Assembly (NCBI RefSeq): GCF_002211765.1
Contig: NZ_CP022133.1
Coordinates: forward strand, 186,001-250,000
Length of the DNA: 64,000 nucleotides
Reading direction: 5' to 3'
From: Idiomarina piscisalsi
Lineage (GTDB): Bacteria; Pseudomonadota; Gammaproteobacteria; Enterobacterales; Alteromonadaceae
Every line of letters starts with the position of its first letter. Within the stretch, counting starts at the first letter, position 1. The position numbers and the translations under genes were made by a program. Under the pieces are notes generated by a model, which saw only the letters and a program-made list of their open reading frames with translations, ran no database searches and was not told where the DNA came from. Shown here piece by piece: positions 9,256 through 17,040 of this stretch.

Positions 9256-10601
9256 AAACACGACGCACGCGGTGGTATCGGTCATTAACGTTAAGGTTGC
9301 TGCTGGTTTTCTGGGCGCTGCTGTCAGTGACTGCCGCCAGCGGCTACCTTTTGGCTATTTGGAACAAACCTAAGGCGGAGCTTTCTCCGCTTAAACCTGA
9401 AATATACCAAACCCTGCAACCGCTTTTGAGCGATGCGTTAACCTTTCACTCCCTGCAGCCGGGGCGCCTCATTGCCGGTGATTACCGAGTTGCCGCGCAA
9501 TTGTCGAATACTGGTAGCGAAAAACTCCTGATGGATGAACTGCTGCGCATTAAACACGGTTCGACGTTATTGCGAATGCTGGGTCAGGAGCAACCGCAGC
9601 AAATCCCCCTCGATGAACGGTTGTTGATGGGTCCTTTCGAGCTTAATGGCAATAAAATACTGGTGACACGACCATTAGGCCCTGAGGAATACGTCGATAA
9701 AGAGCAACTTGAACAAGAGTCGATGGAGGCGCGTGCACTGACCGTCATTATCGGCAGTGGCGTGTTGGCTATTTTGTTGGGTATTTGGCTTATTCGCCCT
9801 ATTCGCCGAATGATATTAGGTATGCGAGAAGTGGCAAAAGGCAGTGCGAAACCCGATTTAAAAAGATTGCCAAAGCGTAGCGACGAAGTGGGCGAGCTGG
9901 CGCGAGCTTTGTCGCAAACGGCACTGGATTTAGCGAAATCGAGAGACGCCCAACGCCGGCTTTTAAGCGATGTGTCACACGAACTGCGTTCGCCAATGGC
10001 GCGTATGCAGGTTGCTCTGGACTTAACCGAAACCGACGTAAGTCAGGATGATCCTAACTGGCAGCAGCTGCGCAGAGACACAGAGCGGCTCAGCGTCATT
10101 ATAGAACGTATTTTGTCACTATCTCGCTTGGAAAACGGCTTAATAGAACTGAACAAAGAGGCTCTGGACAGTGGCGAGCTGGTGCAGCAGTTGATAAACG
10201 ATATGTGCTATCAGAAGCCCGAGGTTGAGAAGCGTTTAGTGAAACTCGGTGATGCCTGGCCAGAAGTGGACACCGATGCGGAGCTATTCCGTTTGGTACT
10301 CGAGAATATTGTACGTAATGCGCTGCACTACACGGAGAATAACGTTGAGCTCGCTTGTGAAGTGGGTCGGGACACTCTGTGTGTGATAATTCGAGACCAC
10401 GGTCCGGGGGTGGAAGAATCAACGTTGGAGAAATTGTTTGAACCCTTCTACCGGGGCGATCCGGCTCGCCATCATAAAGCAGGAGTCGGACTTGGTCTTG
10501 CTCTCAGTCAGAGAGCAGCGGTTGTGCTTGGTGGGAGCTTGACCGCCAGAAACCACCCTGAAGGCGGACTGGAAGTCGTGCTAGAATTGCCAAAACGGTA
10601 A
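9252..10601 (+). CDS. cpxA: CpxA-like sensor histidine kinase
   Basis: The 449-residue kinase has two membrane helices (about 13-36 and 161-182) flanking a periplasmic sensor of about 125 residues, a HAMP linker (about 183-235), the phosphorylation motif LLSDVSHELRSP with His243, the N box VLENIVRNALHYT and a GVGLGLALSQRAA G box. The order and motifs fit CpxA. It overlaps the response regulator gene in an ATGA, so the two are translationally coupled. The periplasmic domain is shorter and less typical than in E. coli, so the exact signal may differ. Confidence 0.83.
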   Translation: MKTRRTRWYRSLTLRLLLVFWALLSVTAASGYLLAIWNKPKAELSPLKPEIYQTLQPLLSDALTFHSLQPGRLIAGDYRVAAQLSNTGSEKLLMDELLRIKHGSTLLRMLGQEQPQQIPLDERLLMGPFELNGNKILVTRPLGPEEYVDKEQLEQESMEARALTVIIGSGVLAILLGIWLIRPIRRMILGMREVAKGSAKPDLKRLPKRSDEVGELARALSQTALDLAKSRDAQRRLLSDVSHELRSPMARMQVALDLTETDVSQDDPNWQQLRRDTERLSVIIERILSLSRLENGLIELNKEALDSGELVQQLINDMCYQKPEVEKRLVKLGDAWPEVDTDAELFRLVLENIVRNALHYTENNVELACEVGRDTLCVIIRDHGPGVEESTLEKLFEPFYRGDPARHHKAGVGLGLALSQRAAVVLGGSLTARNHPEGGLEVVLELPKR

Positions 10602-10615
10602 TTTGAGCAACACGC

Positions 10616-11641
10616 ATGTCGCTAAACGACCCTATAAAACAAAAGCCTGCCGATGACTCGCCTGATTGGCGAGCATTTTTTGATGAGACGATTGTGCCCT
10701 TCTGGAACACAAAGGTTCAGTCGGCGTACTTTAAAACTGAAGATGGACTCACCCTACATTATGCGTTTTATAAACACAGCGCAGATGCACCTTTGGTTGT
10801 TATTAGTCCGGGGCGTATCGAGTCGGCGTTAAAATATCAGGAGCTGTTTTGGGAATTAGCACAATACGGACTCTCTGTCGCAGCTATCGATCATCGTGGT
10901 CAAGGGTTATCGGATCGTTTAACGAGTAACCCGCACCAAGGGCATGTTGAGGACTTTAATGATTTTGTTCGTGACTTTGCTCTTTTTTCTTCTGAACTTA
11001 AGACGCTCTTTGGGGGTGTGCCAAAAACGCTATTCTCGCACTCCATGGGCGGAACCATAGCGACTTTGTATTGCGCAAATTACCAACACAGTTATCGCTC
11101 GCTTATTTTGTCAGCGCCTATGTTCTCAATTGAAACTGGCGGAGTGCCGTATTGGTTAGCGAAGCTGGTTGTTTGTGTGGGGGCTCGGGTGAACCGATGG
11201 TTTGCCCGACCTTGGTACTTTTTGGGCATGAAGAATTATCAGCGCCTTGCGTTTGATGACAATGTGCTGACACAAAGCCCGGCGCGGTACGATGCTTTTC
11301 GTGATGGTTATGACGCTCAGCCGGAGTTGCAGCTTGGCGGACCAACGTTTAATTGGTTGTTTGAAGCAATAAAAGCCTCAGAAGCGGCTCAGAATGTGGT
11401 CAATGAAATCCGCATTCCAGTGACATTATTCCGGGCTGGTTCCGACCAGGTTGTTTCTAAAACAGGGCAGCTGGCGGTCGCAGCAAAAGCGACAGAAGAA
11501 CGTTTCACCCTAAGAACAATAGAGGGGGCGTACCACGAGTTAATGATGGAAAAAGACGAGTTTCGTGCGCCTTTGCTGCGCACTATCGTTGAGCAGACCC
11601 TTCCACTATTGCAACAATCTCAGGATCCATGTGAACAATAA
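10616..11641 (+). CDS. pldB: Alpha/beta hydrolase, lysophospholipase L2 (PldB)-like
   Basis: The 341-residue protein has an alpha/beta hydrolase fold with oxyanion region VVISPGRIESALKYQEL, the strand-turn IDHRGQGLSDR shared with PldB and monoglyceride lipases, the nucleophile elbow SHSMGG (about residues 143-148), a late Asp in AGSDQVVS and a His in EGAYHELMMEKD. It should hydrolyse lysophospholipids or monoacylglycerols at the inner membrane. No signal peptide is visible. It starts 14 bases after the cpxA-like gene and may be in that transcription unit. Its 3' end overlaps the convergent fieF gene by 59 bases. Confidence 0.85.
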   Translation: MSLNDPIKQKPADDSPDWRAFFDETIVPFWNTKVQSAYFKTEDGLTLHYAFYKHSADAPLVVISPGRIESALKYQELFWELAQYGLSVAAIDHRGQGLSDRLTSNPHQGHVEDFNDFVRDFALFSSELKTLFGGVPKTLFSHSMGGTIATLYCANYQHSYRSLILSAPMFSIETGGVPYWLAKLVVCVGARVNRWFARPWYFLGMKNYQRLAFDDNVLTQSPARYDAFRDGYDAQPELQLGGPTFNWLFEAIKASEAAQNVVNEIRIPVTLFRAGSDQVVSKTGQLAVAAKATEERFTLRTIEGAYHELMMEKDEFRAPLLRTIVEQTLPLLQQSQDPCEQ

Positions 11642-12512
11642 TGTCGGCCCCCGGAAAAGCTTTCATCAATTCGGTCTCAACGTTATCGGCAATAGCGTGA
11701 GCTCTCAATAGTGACAAACGGTTGTCGAGCTCAATATGGAGCTGTATAAAACGAACGGGTCCGGCTTCGCGAGTCCTTAAACCGTGAAAGCCCTTAACCC
11801 CATCAACAGAAAGGGTAACTTCAGATATCTGCTTTTGATGCTCTTCTGATAGTTCGCGATCCATGAGTGACTGAAAGGCATCCCAGCCAATTTTTATTGC
11901 ACCAACAATTAGATATAGTGCTATGCCAATGGCAAAAACGCTGTCTGCCCAGAACCACCCCATGCTGGTCAGTATCAGCGCAACAATGACCGCCAGGTTC
12001 AGCAAAATATCGGACTGGTAATGTAGGTTATCGGCCTGGATGGCTTGTGACTGGGTTTGTCTTATAGCAATACGTTGAATCACTATCAGCACTGCCGTAA
12101 TCACAATGGCGATAATAGAAACGATAATGCCATAACCCGCCTTAGGCACACCTCCGCCTTGTAACAGTTGCTGCACGCTGTGAAAGACTAATAACATACT
12201 GGAACCAGCAATAAAGGCGCTTTGCGCCATAGCCGCCAAAGATTCAGCTTTACCGTGACCAAAGCGATGTTCCTCATCTGCAGGCTGAAGTGCATAGCGA
12301 ATGGCAAAAAAGCTGAAAATAGACGCGCCGCTATCGAGAATCGAGTCCGTTAAGGAAGCCAACATACTCGCAGATTCGGTTTGTAACCAGGCAAACAGCT
12401 TTATTGCAATGAGAGTGGCAGCCACGATAACCGACGAAGCGCTGGCTAAGCGAACCCAGAAAGCGTAGTTTTGCTGATAATTTTTCTGCTTTGGCACGAT
12501 GCGGACACACAT
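11583..12512 (-). CDS. fieF: Cation-efflux pump FieF (CDF family)
   Basis: The 309-residue product has six membrane segments and the metal-site motifs of the CDF family: LTDSILDSGAS (the two membrane Asp of site A near residues 56-60), FGHGKAESLAAMAQS, and HYQSDILLN with the His/Asp pair in helix V. The cytoplasmic C-terminal domain contains HGLRTREAGPVRFIQLHIELD. The family exports Fe2+ and Zn2+ by proton exchange. The ATG at 12512 has no strong ribosome binding site. The gene runs toward pldB and shares its last 59 bases with it. Confidence 0.92.
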   Translation of the reverse strand: MCVRIVPKQKNYQQNYAFWVRLASASSVIVAATLIAIKLFAWLQTESASMLASLTDSILDSGASIFSFFAIRYALQPADEEHRFGHGKAESLAAMAQSAFIAGSSMLLVFHSVQQLLQGGGVPKAGYGIIVSIIAIVITAVLIVIQRIAIRQTQSQAIQADNLHYQSDILLNLAVIVALILTSMGWFWADSVFAIGIALYLIVGAIKIGWDAFQSLMDRELSEEHQKQISEVTLSVDGVKGFHGLRTREAGPVRFIQLHIELDNRLSLLRAHAIADNVETELMKAFPGADIIVHMDPEIVAIVEGSAQR

Positions 12513-12567
12513 TAAAAAAGAATATTCTGCTATTCTACCGTTTTTCTATAAACGATGAAAATTAGCC

Positions 12568-13032
12568 ATGCTGCATTTAGTTTTATTTGAGCCGGAAATA
12601 CCGCCTAACACCGGCAATGTTATACGCTTGTCCGCGAACACGGGCATGCGACTGCATTTGATAGAGCCGTTAGGCTTTGAGTTGGATGAGAAGAAAGTAC
12701 GGCGTGCGGGATTGGATTACCACGATTTGGCAGCGGTCAGCATTCATGAAAGCTGGCAGGCGTTTTTGTCTAATGTTGAGCACAACCGTATTTTTGCCTG
12801 CACGACGAAGGGCAAGACTCGTTATACCGACGTTCAATATCAGCCAAATGATGTATTGCTGTTTGGGCCGGAAACTCGAGGTCTGCCAATGACCGTGCTG
12901 GAAACGTTTTCGTCGGAAAACTGGTTGCGTTTACCAATGGCTGATACCAGCCGCAGCTTAAATTTGTCGAACTCAGTGGCAATCTTCGCTTATGAAGCGT
13001 GGCGTCAGCTTAATTTTGCGGGGGCCCGCTAA
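12568..13032 (+). CDS. trmL: tRNA (cytidine/uridine-34 2'-O)-methyltransferase TrmL
   Basis: The 154-residue SPOUT methyltransferase matches TrmL throughout: the start MLHLVLFEPEIPPNTGNVIRL, the middle LGFELDEKKVRRAGLDYH, and the knot motifs LLFGPETRGLP and RLPMADTSRSLNLSNSVAI that bind AdoMet. TrmL methylates the ribose of the wobble base in tRNA-Leu isoacceptors. It is divergent from fieF and ends inside the 3' end of the convergent binding-protein gene (23-base overlap). Confidence 0.95.
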   Translation: MLHLVLFEPEIPPNTGNVIRLSANTGMRLHLIEPLGFELDEKKVRRAGLDYHDLAAVSIHESWQAFLSNVEHNRIFACTTKGKTRYTDVQYQPNDVLLFGPETRGLPMTVLETFSSENWLRLPMADTSRSLNLSNSVAIFAYEAWRQLNFAGAR

Positions 13033-14329
13033 CGTTATTAACGACATAATGGTCGAATGCACGCTTTAACGAGCGACCTCGTGGTGTAGCGGGAAATGCG
13101 ACGAAAAGTGGACTTGGCTCCGCAATTAATTGTTGCTTGTAGGGTTTTTCAGTCCAGTCAGGTAAGTTGCTTCGGTAATCAACAACAGCATTGACCCGGC
13201 CCATATCTAATAATGCAAAACAGTCGAGAGAACTGTCTGCCCGGTAAAACGGACGTTGCGTATCGACCAGATCTTCAATGAATCGTGGTCCCGACAGGCA
13301 AATAGGCCCTTCATTTTGTTCTTCCAGACTGAACAAGTAAAGGCTGTCGTCATAGCCAACGTGATACTTTGACAAGATGGTATTGGGAATGCTTTGGCTA
13401 GCTCGAACGCCCAACAGAGCATCGGCACGAGCTTCCTGTATCATTTGTTTCGCTCGCTGCCAGCTGGTAACAACCGGATGCAATTCGGCTACTTCTGGGA
13501 AAACGCGCTTTGCAAATGCCCACAATTTGCCTGTACCGTCTGCGTTCGTTAGTCCTTTTTGAACAGGCCCTAAAACAACCACAGGCTTCGATGGGTCAAG
13601 TGGCTGTGCAGGGGGCGCTGTATGAACACCATAGGCCTTTTGCAGCTCCTCAATACGACCACTTTCTCTCAGCTTTTGCAGCTGGTACGTCAGTTGAGGA
13701 ATAAGCCGAGCGTGCTCTTCGTTTAGGTAATGAAAGCCTTGCTCGATAGAAAGTCGGTGAGTAATAAAGTTAGGGTTTTTGCTTAGTGCAGACCCCTGAT
13801 ACTGGAAGTCCGCCATAAAGGCGGCGTCTACTCGACCAGCCTCAACCAGTTTTACTACTTGCTCTAAATCCGTTGGCGTGACAACAGAGGGCGGTCTTGA
13901 AAGCTTTTTGACGACGGTAGTAATTGAATCCATTCCGTTAACGTACGCCAGGCTGTCATAGTTTCCCGGGCGACAATAACCGCACCGGCGTCGGTCGGTG
14001 ACTGCCAGGATGTCAAACCTAAATAGTGGAAAAGGAACGCGTCGCAGTTCGTGCCGCTTGTTTTCTAAAGCGGTTGTTCTGCCGAGCTCCCCGGCAATGG
14101 TTCCTTTGGCGGCTAACTGTTCACCTCGCACCCGTGGCAGGTCTATATAGTTAAGTTGAATACCAAGTTCACGGTAGGCTTCTTCAAGCACAGCGGTAAC
14201 ATAATTGGTAAAGGCACTCTCGTCCGGCGCACGGAAAGTGAGCTTTTCCTGGGCATAGCTATTAGTTGTTATTAAGAGTATACCGATACAGTATACGAAT
14301 GCCGCGATACTCGGTAGTCGCAATTTCAT
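13010..14329 (-). CDS. Periplasmic protein with two tandem solute-binding (SBP_bac_3-like) domains
   Basis: The 439-residue product has a signal peptide (residues 1-26, ending in NSYAQ). Two regions look like amino-acid-type binding domains: about 28-240, beginning KLTFRAPDESAFTNYVTAVL and closing LRESGRIEELQKAYG, and about 248-435, beginning KPVVVLGPVQKGL and containing a second core with ADALLGV. The first shows the typical end of an SBP_bac_3 domain. No ABC permease or kinase domain is linked. It starts 65 bases after the broken iadA gene on the same strand and may be the last gene of that operon, which would make a peptide or amino-acid role in the periplasm likely. The ligand is unknown. 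Confidence 0.7.
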   Translation of the reverse strand: MKLRLPSIAAFVYCIGILLITTNSYAQEKLTFRAPDESAFTNYVTAVLEEAYRELGIQLNYIDLPRVRGEQLAAKGTIAGELGRTTALENKRHELRRVPFPLFRFDILAVTDRRRCGYCRPGNYDSLAYVNGMDSITTVVKKLSRPPSVVTPTDLEQVVKLVEAGRVDAAFMADFQYQGSALSKNPNFITHRLSIEQGFHYLNEEHARLIPQLTYQLQKLRESGRIEELQKAYGVHTAPPAQPLDPSKPVVVLGPVQKGLTNADGTGKLWAFAKRVFPEVAELHPVVTSWQRAKQMIQEARADALLGVRASQSIPNTILSKYHVGYDDSLYLFSLEEQNEGPICLSGPRFIEDLVDTQRPFYRADSSLDCFALLDMGRVNAVVDYRSNLPDWTEKPYKQQLIAEPSPLFVAFPATPRGRSLKRAFDHYVVNNVSGPPQN

Positions 14330-14393
14330 AGTAAGAATGCATAGGACTCGGGTTGCTTATACAACGCACAGTATAGCAGCGTTCAGAGGTCGG

Positions 14394-15568
14394 TCACGAC
14401 CCCTGAAATTCACCAAATTTCAATAGCTTACCTGTTTCAACAACCATTTTACCATTGGCTATCACATAGGTTATGGAATAGTCATCTGGGTTCATTAAAA
14501 CGAGATCGGCATCAGCACCCACCGCCACACGACCTTTGTGCAAAAGTTCTAGGTGACTAGCCGCGTTAGTTGAGGATGCCTTAAATACTTTCTGAGGAGG
14601 AATTTGATTGGCAAGAGCCTCTTGAACGGACTCCAGTAAACTTTGCGCCTGACCTACTTTTAAGCCACGTAGCCGACCATTTTTGTCAAAGTCGGGCAAA
14701 CTTGCATTGCAGTCAGTGCTAAAACTAATGAAGTTCTCATCTACTCCGAGTTCCAATAACTCACCGAGTGCTTCAGCTGCTGCAATTTCGCCTGCTGCTA
14801 GTAACTCAGGTGTGGTTGAGGTGGTTAAATCCAACACTGCTCCTTGATGTGCAAAAGAAGCTGAACTTTCAAGTAACTCGCGGTGACGATTAATATGAGT
14901 TGGATAAAACTGGTGCGCGGTGACGTCATAATCGGAACATGCTTGCTCGACCACGGACAGCATTGCAGGTTCGTCCCCTACGTGCAAAAAAACAACCCCT
15001 GCTTTGCCCGCTAATAACCCTCCGACTTTAGCATCAGATGCGAGTCGAGCAAGTTCATGTGGCGTTATTTGAGAGCCGCGCTTATCGGCGATAGCAACTT
15101 CACCTACACCGATAAACTTATCAATTAGAATAAGGTCGTCACGTACGGAACCACTAATGGTTTTTACTGGGAATTCGTAAGAGCCTGTGTAGCAATAAGT
15201 GCTAAGACCTTCATTAGTTAATCCCCGAGCTTTGGCCAACATATCGACTAGGGAACGTGTTGAGGCATCGGTTCCCAAACCAGAGACCATTGTGGTTATT
15301 CCAGCGCTGAAAGCGTCAGTTACCGGCATATCAGGCGTTCTGGTATGGAATCCCCCTCGCCGCCACCTCCATTAAAATGTGCAAGCGGATCAACGAAGCC
15401 GGGAATTAACCACAGACCTTTAGCATCTATCGTGTGGACTTGGATATTTTGTCCGGTAATATCAATGTTGTTCTCTATTGCGGCGATACGGCCATCAGCC
15501 AATAAAATATCGAGCTGACCAATGGGATCGGGTGACCAAACATGGGCATTTTTAATTAGTGTGAGCAT
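14394..15568 (-). pseudogene. iadA: Isoaspartyl dipeptidase (IadA), frameshifted
   Basis: Two ORFs (15568-15320 and 15329-14394) join into one amidohydrolase of about 390 residues, the length of E. coli IadA. In the first frame GFVDPLAHFNGGGGEG is followed by unrelated residues and a stop. In the other frame the expected FHTRTPDMPVTDAFSAG continues. One base is missing from the G run at 15352-15356 (C run on the plus strand). The remaining metal and carbamate residues are present (GLLAGKAG, FLHVGD, PTHINR, FSTDCNAS), but the first His of the HxH motif is Leu (CTT at 15383-15385). IadA cleaves beta-aspartyl dipeptides such as beta-Asp-Arg. Its ATG is four bases after the transporter stop, so it is in the receptor-transporter operon. 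A sequencing error could explain the frameshift but not the His change. Confidence 0.85.
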
Positions 15569-15571
15569 ATA

Positions 15572-17022
15572 TTAAGAGAATCCTATAGTTACAGCGAGGA
15601 TCATTGAAATCAATGACAAAAGCAGAAGTCCGAGTTGGAACTTCCAAATAATTTTTACCCAGCTTCCCCAGTCTAATTTGACCGCACCAAGGCAGCCAAT
15701 AAGGGATGCTGATGTCGGGATAATAATATTTGTTAGACCGTCACCGAGTTGGAACGCTAACACGGCAGTTTGCCTGCTGACCCCGACTAAGTCTGAAAGA
15801 GGCGCCATTAAGGGCATCGTTAAAGCTGCCTGACCTGAACCTGAGGCGATAAAGAAATTAAAAACAGACTGAAAAACGAGCATAAGTGATGCAGATACAA
15901 CCGTAGAGAATTCACCGATGGTATTACCTGCACTATGCAGAATGGTATTTAAAACTGAAGGTGTGGTTGCATCGTCTCCGCCAAGCAAAAGTACAATGCC
16001 TTTGGCAAAGCCAACAATTAATGCTGCTGGTAATAAGTCTTTTGCACCTTGATTAAACGCTTGAGCAAGATCATTAGCAGACAAGCGCTTGCCAATAAGA
16101 GCTATCAATCCGCATACCAAACCCATAACGAAAAACTGTGCCGCGATTTCGGGATATAGTACTGGCGTTGCGTGACACCCCATATAACCCAAGCTAAACC
16201 AATTACAAATGAAATCAGAATTGCTGCATCGACGTACTCGAATGATCGGTTTGATGCAGATGTTGAAACTTGTTTTGTGACCACAGGCTGTTTAATGCGT
16301 TTGGCATACCTTAAAGTGAACTGAAGGCCGAACAGTGTAAAGCAAAACCAGAGTATCATTCTGAAGCCGCTACCGGAGAGCAAAGGGACTTCAGCAATGC
16401 CCTGAGCAATAGCAACACTGAATGGATTCATCCAGGAGGTTGCAAAGCCCACTTGAGTTGCTACGTAGGTAACTAAAACTGTGGTGACAGCATCGTAACC
16501 TAATGATCGCAGTACGGGTAAAAGGACCAGGCAGAATGCGATAGCCTCCTCGCCCATGCCGAATATTGCGCCACTAAGTGAGAAAACAAGAAACATGGAG
16601 GTCAGAAATACTAACTCAAAATGTCGCGTTTTCTCGACAAGAGCAAGAATACCTCGTTCTATTGACGTGGTTTTCAGAATCATTCCAAACGCACCACCGA
16701 CTACGAGAATAAATGCGATGACACCAATTGCTGAACCCCATTTAGACCCAGAGACTAGACCTTCGAAAGGAAGGTTGGCGAGGCCAATCTGACCGCCTTC
16801 GGCAAAAAATGGTCGTTGAAAACTTTCGTTATCGGCATATTGAAAGCTTTCAGGAATAATAACTGAACGTTGCTGCAGCTCACCGTTTATATTGCGGGTA
16901 ACGGTTTCTGTCTCGTAATATCCAGCAGGCACCCACCATGCGGCGAGTGCTGCCAGAAGAGCAACAAAGAACAGGATGACTAACGCATCAGGCATGGTCA
17001 TCGGGTGTTTTTGTTGTGTCAT
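15572..17022 (-). pseudogene. YfcC-family inner-membrane transporter, frameshifted
   Basis: Two ORFs (17022-16105 and 16192-15572) together give about 482 residues with some twelve membrane segments, close to the usual YfcC length. The first frame carries GGAFGMILKTTSIERGI, SGAIFGMGEEAIAF and ATSWMNPFSVAIAQGIA. It runs to QRQYYIP and then leaves frame. The second frame continues with PEIAAQFFVMGLVCGLIALIGKRLS and ends with SGSGQAALTMPLMAPL and LGDGLTNIIIPTSASLIG. One base is missing at the C run opposite 16151-16153. YfcC proteins belong to the ion transporter superfamily and have been linked to basic amino acids or dicarboxylates. Here the neighbours suggest a dipeptide or arginine. AGAGG precedes the ATG, 19 bases after the receptor gene. 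Confidence 0.85.
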
Positions 17023-17040
17023 ACTGCTTGTTAAACCTCT

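Noticed and set aside
15320..16192. Programmed frameshifting or phase variation in iadA and the YfcC-type gene.
   Set aside because: The runs (G5 and C3) are short, no slippery heptamer with downstream structure is evident, and the His loss in iadA fits decay better.
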